Source: AC-56 sp963798705
Lineage (GTDB): Bacteria; Actinomycetota; Thermoleophilia; Solirubrobacterales; 70-9
Length of the DNA stretch: 64,000 nt
Direction of reading: 5' to 3'
NCBI GenBank assembly: GCA_963798705.1
Contig: CAWCTW010000005.1
Location: 1,240,001 to 1,304,000, forward strand
This document shows, one piece after another, positions 22,341 to 31,566 of this stretch (position 1 is its first letter; every line of letters begins with the position of its first letter). The notes below the pieces were generated by a model, which was not told the DNA's origin, searched no databases, and saw nothing but the letters and a program-made list of their open reading frames with translations. The position numbers were made by a program, and so were the translations under genes.

Positions 22341-25070
22341 TCAGCGGGCGTCGGCCGGCGCCGCGCCGCTGCGGCGCCGCAGGCGGGCTGCCAGCGTCGA
22401 GAAGGGCTGGAACCCGCCCTCGGCCCAGACCAGCGCCGCGGGCAGGACCAGGAGAACGCCGAGGAGCGCGACCCCCAGGTCGAACACCGTGACGAGGCCG
22501 AAGTCGCGCAGCATCCTGATGTTCGTGAACACGAGCACCGCGAAGCCGGCGATCGCCGTGATCCCCGAGGCGATCACGGCCGCTCCGGTGCGCGCAAACG
22601 TTCGGCGCAGCGCGTCGCCGAGCGAGCCGCCGGCGCTGCGCTCCTCGTAGTAACGAGCGGACAGGAGCACGCTGAACTCGGTCGCGATCGCGATCACGAG
22701 CGCTCCCAGGGTCGCCGACATCGGGTTCAGCGGCACCTGCGTGATCCACAGGATCAGCGACGACCATCCGGTCGCGAAGACGATCGGGATCAGCGGCACC
22801 AGGGCCCGGCGGGCCGAGCGGTACACGGCGACCAGGACCAGCGCGACCGCGAGCAGCCCAGCGATCGTGACCAGGTACCGGCTCCCCGACAGCGCGGAGT
22901 TCGCGTCGGCGGCGAGCACCGGCAACCCGAGCACGCTCGCGCTGACTCCCGCGGGAGGGTCCTCGGTGGCGCCGGGCGGGTCGATCTGGGAGCGGATGTC
23001 GTCGATCAGCTCCTTCTGCTGATCGAAGGGCATCACCTTGATCCCGAAGGTGATCACCCCCGTGTTTCCCGGCTTGCCCGTCTCGGGGTCGGTGGTCACC
23101 ATCGCCTGCGACACGTAGCGCGGCAGCAGTCGCAGGTCGGTCTTGATGCGAGATTGGCTGGGTGCGGAGGAGCCGTTGCCGTACAGGAAGTCGGGAAGCG
23201 AGATCTCGGGACAGATCTCAGTGTCGGACGACTGGCACGACGTCGTCGTGCCCGTGTAGCCGTGGCGCGCGAGCACGCGCTGCTCGAAGTCGTGCATCCA
23301 CTTGATGACCTTCGGCTTCGTCAGATCGGGCGCCGTCACGGTCACGTAGGTGAGCCCCGAGATCCCGGTCGAGTCCTCCAGCTCGTCGACGTCCTGGAGG
23401 GCGGGCAGATTGCCGGGGACGAGCTGGCGGATGTCGGAGATGACCGGGATCTGCGTCCCCACGCCCCAGCCGATGGCCGCGAGAACGGCCGCCACGGCGA
23501 GCACCCTCCCGGGCGCCGAGATGGAGATGGCCATGGCCCGCCGGCCGGCGCGGCCGGCCGTCGCCGCGATCCGGGTGCCGAGGTCGGAGGCGGGCCGTAG
23601 CGCGTCGCCCAACCACCGCCGTGCCCGGGCGACGCGACCCGATCCCTTGGAGCCAGCGGCTCCATTCGACCCGCCGCCAGGCCTCAGCAGCGAGAGGGCC
23701 GCCAGCCCCACGGTCAGCGCCAGCACGAAGGCGACGGCGATCCCCCCGACCAGGAGCAGCGCGAAGCCGCGCACCATCGGGATCGGCGACAGGACGAGCA
23801 CACCGAACCCACCGGCGGTGGCGAGCCCGGCTGTCGCGATCACCGGGCCCCCCCGGGCGGCCGCCTCGACCGCGGCCCTCGGCGGCGAGGAGCCGGAGCC
23901 GACCGCCTCGACGAACCGCGCCTGGAACTGGATGGCGTAGTCGACGGACAGGCCGATCAGCACCGGAAGCACCGCGATCGAGGCCATCGTGAGGTCGCCG
24001 CCGATCAGCGACAGGAAGCCAAAGGTGATCCCGGCCGCCCCCAGGGCGATGGCCAGCGGCAGCAACCGCAGCGGCGATCGGAAGACGAGCGCGAGCGCGA
24101 TCACCATCGCGGCAAGCGCTGCTGCGAGGAGGACGAAGATCTGCGTCGAGAGCTCGGAGGCGAGCCCCTCGAAGACCACGGGGACGCCGCTGACCACGTA
24201 CTTCGGGGTCGCGGGGCCGAACGATGAGAAGCGCTTCAGGTGAAATGCCGGATCCTCGGTGGCCTGCCGGAAGAGCGAGATGGCCTGCTGGCGCTGGGCG
24301 TCGCTGAGCCCCGGGCGCAGGCGGACCGAGATCAGCGCCGAATCGCCGCTGGGGACGATCGCCGCCAGCCTGGCCTTCGGCTGGCATGGGGGCACGCCGG
24401 GATCGCAGATCACGGACTGCACGTACCGTGCGTCGTTCAGGCGCGGAGGCCCGGTCTGCCCGTACTGGACCGCGAGCCCGACCAGCTGCTGCTGGAACCG
24501 CTGCAGGATCTCCTGGCCGGCGGCGAGCGCTGCCTGCTCCTGCTCGGCCTTCGAGTAGCCGTTCTGCTTCGCCTTCGCGGCGGCCCGCCGGGCGGCCCGC
24601 CTGGCGCGCACGACCGTCGCCTGCGACTCCTGGTTCAGCAGGTCCGTTGCCTCGATCGCGAACTGGTTCAGAAAGGTCGCGGGCCCGAACACCACCGCGC
24701 TGGGATCCAGCCGCGCGATCGCCTCGCACGGCGCCGGCGCGGGCTGCCCCTGGAACACCTTGCCGCCGCTCGCCTTCCCTGACAGGCAGCTCTCGAGCGC
24801 CAGCAGCTTGCCGAGGTTGGAGGTCAGGAGCAGCTGTCGCAGGTCCCCCTTGACGAGGATCTCGACCGGCTCGTCGCCGAACTGATCGTAGAAGTCCTGG
24901 GTCTTGGAGTAGCTGTCCGAGCCCCGGTCGACCAGGGAGCTGGGGCTTCGGTCGGCCTCGAGCCCTAGAGCGGCGACGGCGCCGATGAGCGCAAGCAGCA
25001 CGGCCGCGACGATGACCGGCAGAGGCCGCTCAACCGCGCGCCCGGCGATCCGTGCCAGCACGCTCCTCAT
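22341..25070 (-). CDS. MMPL/RND-family lipid exporter
   Basis: A 909-residue RND-superfamily transporter with the duplicated layout of one helix, a large extracytoplasmic loop and a helix bundle, twice over. Loop 1 spans about residues 40-305 and loop 2 about 545-720. The sterol-sensing-like TM4 segments include 'GLSVDYAIQFQARFVEAV' (first half, with Asp-Tyr) and 'ALVIAIATEFSVLLSARYYEE' (second half), the MMPL/HpnN signature. The family exports lipids or hopanoids using proton motive force. It is followed by the coupled redoxin-like and B3/B4 genes, and preceded by an Mce-type ABC module. Confidence 0.88.
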   Translation of the reverse strand: MRSVLARIAGRAVERPLPVIVAAVLLALIGAVAALGLEADRSPSSLVDRGSDSYSKTQDFYDQFGDEPVEILVKGDLRQLLLTSNLGKLLALESCLSGKASGGKVFQGQPAPAPCEAIARLDPSAVVFGPATFLNQFAIEATDLLNQESQATVVRARRAARRAAAKAKQNGYSKAEQEQAALAAGQEILQRFQQQLVGLAVQYGQTGPPRLNDARYVQSVICDPGVPPCQPKARLAAIVPSGDSALISVRLRPGLSDAQRQQAISLFRQATEDPAFHLKRFSSFGPATPKYVVSGVPVVFEGLASELSTQIFVLLAAALAAMVIALALVFRSPLRLLPLAIALGAAGITFGFLSLIGGDLTMASIAVLPVLIGLSVDYAIQFQARFVEAVGSGSSPPRAAVEAAARGGPVIATAGLATAGGFGVLVLSPIPMVRGFALLLVGGIAVAFVLALTVGLAALSLLRPGGGSNGAAGSKGSGRVARARRWLGDALRPASDLGTRIAATAGRAGRRAMAISISAPGRVLAVAAVLAAIGWGVGTQIPVISDIRQLVPGNLPALQDVDELEDSTGISGLTYVTVTAPDLTKPKVIKWMHDFEQRVLARHGYTGTTTSCQSSDTEICPEISLPDFLYGNGSSAPSQSRIKTDLRLLPRYVSQAMVTTDPETGKPGNTGVITFGIKVMPFDQQKELIDDIRSQIDPPGATEDPPAGVSASVLGLPVLAADANSALSGSRYLVTIAGLLAVALVLVAVYRSARRALVPLIPIVFATGWSSLILWITQVPLNPMSATLGALVIAIATEFSVLLSARYYEERSAGGSLGDALRRTFARTGAAVIASGITAIAGFAVLVFTNIRMLRDFGLVTVFDLGVALLGVLLVLPAALVWAEGGFQPFSTLAARLRRRSGAAPADAR

Positions 25071-25150
25071 GGGGACAGATTAGGGCGGGGGCACTGCGAG
25101 GGCGCCACAAAGTGTGAGGCCGCGAGAACCAAGCCTGACCATGGACGCAG

Positions 25151-25201
25151 GTCGATCGGCGAAGCGCGCGTACCTGAGCGTACGTGAGCGAGACGATCGA
25201 C
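25151..25201 (-). terminator. Hairpin between the Mce-type ATPase and MMPL genes
   Basis: Outer arms 25151-25158 (GTCGATCG) and 25194-25201 (CGATCGAC) pair perfectly, with an inner CGCGTAC/GTACGTG pairing. It lies in a 165-base gap 35 bases past the ATPase stop codon, so it may end the ABC transcript and separate it from MMPL expression. Confidence 0.45.
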
Positions 25202-25235
25202 CGAGGGCACCGCCGGGCGTCGGTTCGCAGCGGCC

Positions 25236-26252
25236 TCAGTCCATCGCCAAGGGGCCTTCGGTCTCCGCGTTGAGAAACTGCGCGACGAACTCGTTGTCGG
25301 AGTCGAACAGCTCGTCGGAGGGGCCGGACTCCACGATTCGCCCCTTCCAGAGCACGGCGATGAAGTCGGCGATGCGCCGTGCGGTCCCGAGGTCGTGGCT
25401 GATCACCAGATAGCAGCCGCCGTTCTCCTCATGCACCTCGCGGATCAGCTCGCAGAGCAGCGCCGTGCGCACCGGATCCAGCCCCGAATCGGGCTCGTCG
25501 AACATGACGATCGCGGGATCGAGCACGAGGGCTCGCGCGAACCCGGCGCGCTTTCGCATGCCGCCGGAGAGCTCGTTCGGCATCTTCTCGATCGCCTCGG
25601 CGAGGCCGACCTCGCGGAGGCGCCGGTTGCAGATCTCCCCGATCTCGTCCTCGGACTTGTCGGTGTGCTGGCGCAGCGGGAACGCGACGTTGTCGAACAC
25701 GTTCATCGAGCCGAAAAGGGCGCCGTCCTGAAACAGGAGGCCGAACTTCTTCCGCATCTCGAAGAGCTCGTCGTCGGTCATGTTGGGGACCGACTCGCCG
25801 TGCACGAGCACGTCGCCGGCATCCGGGTACAGGAGGCCGACGATGTGCTTGATGAGGACGCTCTTGCCGGTGCCAGAGGGGCCGAGCACCATCGAGATCT
25901 GGTTGTCGGGAAGGCCCAGGTTCAAGCCGTTCAGGATCCGCGTGCGGCCGAACTGCTTGACCACGTCGATGATCTCGATCGCATCCTCGCCGCCGTGGTC
26001 GCGCTTCGCGCCCGTGTGCCACCGATACGGGTTCGCCTCCTCCGAGGTGACGCCGGGGATCGTGTAGTCGCGGTTCAGCTGGCCGAGCTCCGGAGCAGGC
26101 TCCTCATAGCGATCACCGTCGTCGGTCGGCTCCGCCTGGTACGCGGGCTCCCCGGCGCCATCGGTCGGCTGCTCGACGTCCTGCGTGGCATCCTCGCCGT
26201 AGGCGTCCTGCTCGTAGTTCTCTTCGCGGGTCTCGTGCGTCTCGTCAGCCAT
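25236..26252 (-). CDS. Mce-type (MlaF/Mkl-like) ABC transporter ATPase
   Basis: A 338-residue ATPase. Residues 1-88 are an unusual Glu/Asp/Tyr-rich, disordered extension. The ABC domain follows: Walker A 'GPSGTGKS' (124-131), signature 'LSGGMRKRAGFARAL' (from 228) and Walker B 'AIVMFDEP' (247-254). The signature with Lys-Arg-Ala and the 'GLLFQDGALFGSMNVFDNVAFPL' Q-loop are typical of ATPases serving Mce lipid importers. It ends a run of two MlaE permeases plus ATPase. No Mce substrate-binding protein gene is adjacent in the window, which is odd for this system. Confidence 0.9.
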   Translation of the reverse strand: MADETHETREENYEQDAYGEDATQDVEQPTDGAGEPAYQAEPTDDGDRYEEPAPELGQLNRDYTIPGVTSEEANPYRWHTGAKRDHGGEDAIEIIDVVKQFGRTRILNGLNLGLPDNQISMVLGPSGTGKSVLIKHIVGLLYPDAGDVLVHGESVPNMTDDELFEMRKKFGLLFQDGALFGSMNVFDNVAFPLRQHTDKSEDEIGEICNRRLREVGLAEAIEKMPNELSGGMRKRAGFARALVLDPAIVMFDEPDSGLDPVRTALLCELIREVHEENGGCYLVISHDLGTARRIADFIAVLWKGRIVESGPSDELFDSDNEFVAQFLNAETEGPLAMD

Positions 26253-26282
26253 CGCGGCAGTCCTCCTCGTACGTGGGCAGGG

Positions 26283-27080
26283 TCATCCCCCGATCGGCGC
26301 CCTCGGGTTCGCGCCCCAGAACACCAGGGTTCCCATCATCCCGATGATGTGAACGAGGACGATGTTGAGCACCATCGACTTCGCCGTCGCCGTACCGACC
26401 CCGACCGGGCCCCCCGAGGCGGTGTAGCCGTAGTAGCAGCCGACGAGGACGATCACCGTCGCCATCACCATCGCCTTGATGACGCTGAATAACAGGTCGG
26501 GGGGGTTCTGGAACATCCAGAAGACCAGGAAGTAGCCGCCCGAGGAGACGTCGCCGATCTGCTTGACGACCGCGAGCCATGACGCGAAGTAGCCGATCCC
26601 GATCGCCGCCAGGTACATGAACGGCAGCGTCATCCACGCGCCCAGCAGGCGGGTCGCGGCGAGGAAGGTCATCGGCGGCACGCCCATCACCTCGAGGGCG
26701 TCGATCTCGTCGGAGATCCGCATCGCGCCGAGCTCGGCGACGATCCCGGTGCCGACCTTGGCGGCCATCATGTAGCCGAAGGCGTAGGGGATCACCTCGC
26801 GCAGGTCGCACCAGGCGGCGAACACGCCCGCGTAGGCGGGCGCGCCGACCGAGCGGTTGAAGTACGCGCCCTCGATCCCGCACTGCAGGCCGAGGATGAA
26901 CACCAGCCCCCAGATCACGATCGTCGAGCCGAGGATCAGGATCCCCGCCTGGCGCAGCGCCTCGCCGAAGAACTGCAGCACCCGGCCGGAGTAGACGAGC
27001 CCCATCGTGCGACCGCAAAAGCGGGCGATCTCGCCGAGCGAGGCAAGCCAGTCGCGGGGGACTGCCAGCCAGCCGGGCAT
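26283..27080 (-). CDS. MlaE/YrbE-family ABC permease
   Basis: A 265-residue permease with five to six hydrophobic segments and the MlaE core 'AAKVGTGIVAELGAMRISDEIDALEVMGVPP', where the EIDAL helix contacts the ATPase. I prefer the ATG at 27080 because it gives the family length and follows a G-rich site; an ATG at 27134 would add a Pro/Arg-rich tail. It lies between a second MlaE gene and the ATPase gene on one strand, with short gaps. A heterodimer of the two MlaE proteins would form the transport channel of a lipid importer. Confidence 0.9.
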   Translation of the reverse strand: MPGWLAVPRDWLASLGEIARFCGRTMGLVYSGRVLQFFGEALRQAGILILGSTIVIWGLVFILGLQCGIEGAYFNRSVGAPAYAGVFAAWCDLREVIPYAFGYMMAAKVGTGIVAELGAMRISDEIDALEVMGVPPMTFLAATRLLGAWMTLPFMYLAAIGIGYFASWLAVVKQIGDVSSGGYFLVFWMFQNPPDLLFSVIKAMVMATVIVLVGCYYGYTASGGPVGVGTATAKSMVLNIVLVHIIGMMGTLVFWGANPRAPIGG

Positions 27081-27186
27081 CAGGCGATCCCCCGGGCGCC
27101 GAGGAAGGGCGTCGCGCGGCGGCGGCGGATGCATCGCGGCGGCCCAGGGGCCGGTTTCGATCCATCGTTGTTTTCCGGTGCGATCC

Positions 27187-27993
27187 TCACTTGATCACGT
27201 TCAACTCCGGATGGGTGGCCAACAGCGTCTGGGTGAAGACGTAGTTGAACGCAAAGACGCCCAGGAAGGCGATCACCACCGCCTCGTTGACGGCCCGCCC
27301 GACCCCGGCGGCGCCGCCGGAGGCGTTCATGCCCTTGTAGGAGCAGACGATCGCGATGATCGCCCCGAACAGGGTGGTCTTCAGCAGCGAGCCCCACAGC
27401 TCGGTCACCGAGGCGTTGTTCAACAGGGTGGCGAAGAAGCCGCCGAGCGGGGCGTGGTAGGCGATCTCGGCGAAGATCCCGCCGGCGATCCCGAACAAGA
27501 GCGCGTAGATGTCGAGCAGGCCGGTGAGGATCATCAAGCTCAAGAAGCGCGGCACGACGAGGTTCTTGATCGGGTCGACGCCGAGCACCTGCAGGGCGTC
27601 GAGCTCCTCGCGGATCTTGCGGGCGCCGAGATCGGCGGTGATCGCGGTGCCGGCGACGCCGGCGACGACGACCGCGGTCACGAACGGCGCGAACTCCCTG
27701 ACCGAGGCCAAGATGAAGAAGCCGCCGAGGCGATCCAGCGCCCCGAACAGGGTGAGGAAGTTGGCGGCCTGCAGGCCGGGGGCGCCGAAGCCGAAGGCCA
27801 CGGTGGAGATCAGCATCGGAAACCAGGTCAGCTGCAGGGCGAAGATGAACTGGGAGATGAACTCGCCGCCGTAGGGGTAGGGCGGGCGCACCGCGGCGGT
27901 GATCGTCTTGCCGGTGAGGATCATCATGTTCCCCACCTGCTCGAACAGGCTCTTGGCGGGTAAGAACGCCCTGTCTGCGACGGATCGGACCAT
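27187..27993 (-). CDS. MlaE/YrbE-family ABC permease (second copy)
   Basis: A 268-residue paralogue of the next gene. Its core is 'GTAITADLGARKIREELDALQVLGVDP', again the conserved EELDAL coupling helix, with 'ASGGAAGVGRAVNEAVV' near the C-terminus. Mycobacterial Mce operons begin with the same yrbEA-yrbEB pair. It is the first gene of this ABC module; the divergent gene upstream is a lipoprotein that is not an Mce-fold protein. Confidence 0.9.
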   Translation of the reverse strand: MVRSVADRAFLPAKSLFEQVGNMMILTGKTITAAVRPPYPYGGEFISQFIFALQLTWFPMLISTVAFGFGAPGLQAANFLTLFGALDRLGGFFILASVREFAPFVTAVVVAGVAGTAITADLGARKIREELDALQVLGVDPIKNLVVPRFLSLMILTGLLDIYALLFGIAGGIFAEIAYHAPLGGFFATLLNNASVTELWGSLLKTTLFGAIIAIVCSYKGMNASGGAAGVGRAVNEAVVIAFLGVFAFNYVFTQTLLATHPELNVIK

Positions 27994-28034
27994 GTCTCCT
28001 CCGCGCCCGCGCGCGCTGACGGGCGACCCAGTAA

Positions 28035-28916
28035 ATGTATTCCATGAAACCGCGCACCGCCACCCTTAACCGTTTCCGGGCACACGGCCGGCGTCTCGGC
28101 ACGCAAGCGGCGAATCGGGCACCTAGCAGGTGCTATGTTCCCCGCGCCTTGGGGGAGAGCGGCACAAACGCCGGAAGGCGGCGACTCCGGGGCCCGGGAG
28201 CAAGGATCGCGACCGGGATCGCCGTGGCGGCGCTCGGCGTCGGCCTGACCGCATGCGGAGGCGGCCAGCGCCAAGACGCGACCGGTCCCTCGGGGAACTT
28301 CCCCGTCCAGGTGACGAAGGCGAAGTTCCCGAATCACCAGCGGCTGGCCGACACCACCGATCTCCAGCTCGAGATCCAAAACTCCGGCAACGAGACGGTT
28401 CCCGATCTCGCGGTGACAATCAACACCGTCACGGAGGGACAGCGCAACCTGAAGTCGCCGGCCACGTCGACCGGCTCCGGTCAGGGTTCGTTCAACATCC
28501 GGGTGGACGAGCCGAACCTGGCCAGCCCGTTCCGGCCGGTGTGGGTCCTCGAAGAGGACTACCCGAAGCTGATCACATCGAAGTACCCGCTCAACAAGCT
28601 CGGGCATGCACCGACCGCAGGCGCGGCGGCTGCCCAGACCGACACGTTCCAGTTCGGCGCCCTGAAGCCGGACGAGAGCAGGGACATCGCCTGGCGCGTG
28701 ACCCCGGTGCGCCCCGGCACCTACACGGTGCGCTACGAGGTCTCGGCGTCGCTGACCGGCAAGTCGAAGGCCGTCACGCCCGACGGCGGTCCGGTCAAGG
28801 GCGAGTTCGTGTCGACGATCACGGCCAAGGTCCCACGCACGTGCGTGACCGGCAGCGGCAAGGTGGTCACCAATTGCGGTCCTCAGTCCGGCAAGGGATC
28901 GCAGGGGAAGCGGTAG
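28035..28916 (+). CDS. Putative lipoprotein, function unknown
   Basis: Reading from the ATG at 28035 gives 293 residues, but the lipobox Leu-Thr-Ala-Cys sits at residues about 71-74, too far in for a signal peptide. A TTG at 28149 would place Cys about 36 residues from the start behind an Arg-rich n-region and an Ala/Val core, so I think the real start is internal. The mature part is beta-rich with an immunoglobulin-like flavour ('TDLQLEIQNSGNETVPDLAVTI', 'VRPGTYTVRYEVSASLTG'). It resembles domains presented on the outer face of the membrane. It diverges from the MlaE genes and is followed by a dehydrogenase-like lipoprotein. Confidence 0.6.
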   Translation: MYSMKPRTATLNRFRAHGRRLGTQAANRAPSRCYVPRALGESGTNAGRRRLRGPGARIATGIAVAALGVGLTACGGGQRQDATGPSGNFPVQVTKAKFPNHQRLADTTDLQLEIQNSGNETVPDLAVTINTVTEGQRNLKSPATSTGSGQGSFNIRVDEPNLASPFRPVWVLEEDYPKLITSKYPLNKLGHAPTAGAAAAQTDTFQFGALKPDESRDIAWRVTPVRPGTYTVRYEVSASLTGKSKAVTPDGGPVKGEFVSTITAKVPRTCVTGSGKVVTNCGPQSGKGSQGKR

Positions 28917-28950
28917 GAGCCTGAAGGCCGCGGCCACCCTGCTGGCCGCC

Positions 28951-30129
28951 ATGGTCGCGCTGGCGGGCTGCGGCGGAGGATCGCCCTCAACCACGGGCAC
29001 CGCGCCGAACGCGCCCGCCCGCACGCAGGCGACGCCCGGGATGCCCCCGACGGGCGGGGGTGCAGGCGGCGTCCGCCTCCGGAGGCTGGGGGATTTCGAT
29101 CAGCCGCTCTACGTGACCCAGCCGCCCGGCGACCCGCATCATCTGTTCGTCGTCGAGCAGACCGGTCGCGTCGAGGTCCTCACCGACCGCACTCGCGAGG
29201 AGACCCCGTTCCTCGACCTCACCGGGCAGGTGTCCTGCTGCGGGGAGCGGGGCCTTTTGTCGATCGCCTTCGCGCCCGACTACGAGAGCTCGGGCCTCGT
29301 CTACGCCGACTACACGGACCGCGCGGGCGACACGAAGGTGGTCGAGTACCGCCGCTCGGCGTCGAACCCGCTGACCGCGAATGCGGCGAGCGGGCGAGTG
29401 ATCCTGAGCGTGGATCAGCCGTTCTCAAACCACAACGGCGGCCTCTTGGTGTTCGGTCCCGACGACCACCTCTACGTGGGACTGGGAGACGGCGGATCGG
29501 GGGGTGATCCCGACCGCAACGGACAGAATCTCGGCACGCTGCTGGGCAAGATCCTGCGAATCGACCCGCAACCCCGCGGCGGGAAGCCCTATTCGGTTCC
29601 CGCCTCGAACCCGTTCGCGGATCGGGCCGGCGCGCGCCCGGAGATCTACTCCTACGGCCTCCGTAACCCATGGCGCTTCTCGTTCGACCGCCTGACCGGC
29701 GACCTCTCGATCGGAGACGTCGGTCAGAACCGCTTCGAGGAGGTCGACCTCGTCCGGCGTGGCCAGGGCAGGGGCGCGAACTTCGGGTGGTCCGCATTCG
29801 AGGGATTCGCCCGCCTCAACGACGACCAGACGGCACCCGGCGCCGTCCCGCCCGTCCTCGCCTACGACCACGATGCCGGCTGCTCGGTCACCGGCGGATA
29901 CGTCGTACGTGACCGCTCGCTTCGGTCTCTCTACGGCCGCTACCTGTACGGCGACTACTGCGCCGGCGAGCTCCGCAGCTTTCCAGCGATGCCCGACCGG
30001 CGAGCGGAGGGCGACCGGCCGCTGGGCCTGCGGGTCCCGTCGCTCAGCTCGTTCGGGGAGGACGACGCCGGGCATGTGTACGCGACGTCGCTCGACGGGC
30101 CGGTCTACCGGCTGGCGCACGCCGGCTGA
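28951..30129 (+). CDS. PQQ-dependent glucose/sorbosone dehydrogenase-like lipoprotein
   Basis: A six-bladed propeller of the Gdh/sorbosone dehydrogenase family (392 residues from the ATG). Family motifs: 'GERGLLSIAFAPDY', 'SNHNGGLLVFGPDDHLYVGLGDGG', 'LRNPWRFSFDRLTGDLSIGDVGQNRFEEVD'. The ATG at 28951 leaves only six residues before the lipobox Cys. The frame continues upstream through Leu-Lys-Ala-Ala-Ala-Thr-Leu-Leu-Ala-Ala with no ATG, GTG or TTG, so translation may begin at the CTG at 28921, just after AGGAG at 28915-28919. A paralogue follows. Oxidation of sugars outside the cell is the family role; PQQ use is not proven. Confidence 0.82.
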   Translation: MVALAGCGGGSPSTTGTAPNAPARTQATPGMPPTGGGAGGVRLRRLGDFDQPLYVTQPPGDPHHLFVVEQTGRVEVLTDRTREETPFLDLTGQVSCCGERGLLSIAFAPDYESSGLVYADYTDRAGDTKVVEYRRSASNPLTANAASGRVILSVDQPFSNHNGGLLVFGPDDHLYVGLGDGGSGGDPDRNGQNLGTLLGKILRIDPQPRGGKPYSVPASNPFADRAGARPEIYSYGLRNPWRFSFDRLTGDLSIGDVGQNRFEEVDLVRRGQGRGANFGWSAFEGFARLNDDQTAPGAVPPVLAYDHDAGCSVTGGYVVRDRSLRSLYGRYLYGDYCAGELRSFPAMPDRRAEGDRPLGLRVPSLSSFGEDDAGHVYATSLDGPVYRLAHAG

Positions 30130-30292
30130 CCGGTCGCCGACAGGTTGAACGGTGGCGCTGAGCCGCCGGTACTCTCAATCGAGATGGTAGGAGCGAGCCG
30201 TGATCGACGCAGACGGCGGCTCTCGGGATCGATGTCGTTCGGGGTCGGAGGCGCCGGGCAGCCGGCCACCTGTACCAGGTGATCCAGCGATC

Positions 30293-31525
30293 GTGAGGCC
30301 GGCGAACGTGGGGAGAGCGCGGAGGCGGCACGCACCCTGGGCACTCGCCCTATCGCTGGCCTTCGCCATGCTCGCGGCGACGGTGGCCGCGCCGGGCGGC
30401 GCGGGCGCACCGGCGCGACATCACGCCGGCGACGGCCGAGGCGGGATCGCCAAGCACCGGATCGGCAGCTTCGACGCCCCGGTCTACGTCACCCATGCGC
30501 CGGGCGCCTCGCGGTTCCTGTACGTCGTGGAGCGGGTCGGGAGGATCGCCGCCCTGAAGAAGGATCATCGGGTGAAGGGGTCGTTCCTCGACATCCAGGG
30601 CCGCGTCTCCACCGGCGGCGAGCGAGGCCTTCTGTCGGTCGCGTTCCACCCGCGCTATCACCGCAACCGGCTTCTCTACGTGTACTACACGAACTCCGAC
30701 GGGAGCATCGAGGTGGACGAGTTCCGCGCGAAGAGCAACCGTCGCGTGCGGCCCTCCTCGCGGCGGCGTGTGATCGTCGTCCCGCATCCCGGGCACTCCA
30801 ACCACAACGGCGGCACCCTCGCTTTCGGCTCCGACGGCAAGCTCTACCTCGCCACCGGGGACGGCGGCGGGGGAGGCGACCCGCCCGAGAACGCCCAGAA
30901 CCGCAAGAAGCTGCTCGGGAAGGTCCTCCGAATCAACCCCCGCCACAGCCACGGCAAGCCGTATGGCACTCCGAGGAGCAACCCGTACGCGGGTCGGCCC
31001 GGCCGCAACGAGATCTTCGCCTCGGGGCTGCGCAACCCGTTTCGCTTCTCGTTCGACCGGGGCCGGATCCTGATCGGCGACGTGGGGCAGTCGAGCTGGG
31101 AGGAGGTCGACTACGTCTCCCACAGGCGGCTCCGCGGCGCGAACTTCGGATGGGACCACTTCGAGGGCGATCACCGCGCCGACTATCCCGGGGACGACGA
31201 GGCGCCCCGGCCGGAGCACAGGTACCGGCCGCCGATCTTCGAGTACTCGCACTCGGGGCCCAACTGCGCTTCCTTCGGAGGCTGCGCGATCACGGGCGGC
31301 GTGGTGGTCCGCGACCGCCGGCTGCGGAGCCTCCACGGCCGCTACCTCTACGCCGACTTCTACCGCGGCCAGCTGCGGAGCCTCGTCCCGCGTCGTCACC
31401 GTGCGAGCGGCGACCGGGCCGTCGGGATCAACGTCGATCACCCGAGCTCGTTCGGCACCGGCGCGCGCAACCGCGTGTACGTGACGTCGCTCGACGGTCC
31501 CGTCTACCGGCTGCTGAGGAAGTAA
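30293..31525 (+). CDS. Secreted PQQ-dependent glucose/sorbosone dehydrogenase-like protein
   Basis: A paralogue of the preceding gene with the same blade motifs: 'GERGLLSVAFHPRY', 'SNHNGGTLAFGSDGKLYLATGDGG', 'LRNPFRFSFDRGRILIGDVGQSSWEEVDY'. I chose the GTG at 30293, with AGGTGAT at 30279-30285, since it leads directly into a typical signal peptide (Arg-rich, then Ala/Leu core, ending Gly-Ala-Gly-Ala); the GTG at 30308 is also possible and a GTG at 30200 would add 31 implausible residues. Unlike its neighbour it lacks a lipobox, so the pair may be one membrane-tethered and one free enzyme. Confidence 0.82.
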   Translation: MRPANVGRARRRHAPWALALSLAFAMLAATVAAPGGAGAPARHHAGDGRGGIAKHRIGSFDAPVYVTHAPGASRFLYVVERVGRIAALKKDHRVKGSFLDIQGRVSTGGERGLLSVAFHPRYHRNRLLYVYYTNSDGSIEVDEFRAKSNRRVRPSSRRRVIVVPHPGHSNHNGGTLAFGSDGKLYLATGDGGGGGDPPENAQNRKKLLGKVLRINPRHSHGKPYGTPRSNPYAGRPGRNEIFASGLRNPFRFSFDRGRILIGDVGQSSWEEVDYVSHRRLRGANFGWDHFEGDHRADYPGDDEAPRPEHRYRPPIFEYSHSGPNCASFGGCAITGGVVVRDRRLRSLHGRYLYADFYRGQLRSLVPRRHRASGDRAVGINVDHPSSFGTGARNRVYVTSLDGPVYRLLRK

Positions 31526-31566
31526 GCGTCCTGACCCCTGGCTCTCGGAGTAGAGTCCCCATCGCG

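Noticed and set aside
30200..30292. Start of the second Gdh-like gene at the GTG at 30200
   Set aside because: It would place about 45 polar, Pro/Ser/Arg-rich residues before the signal-peptide core; later GTGs give a normal signal peptide.
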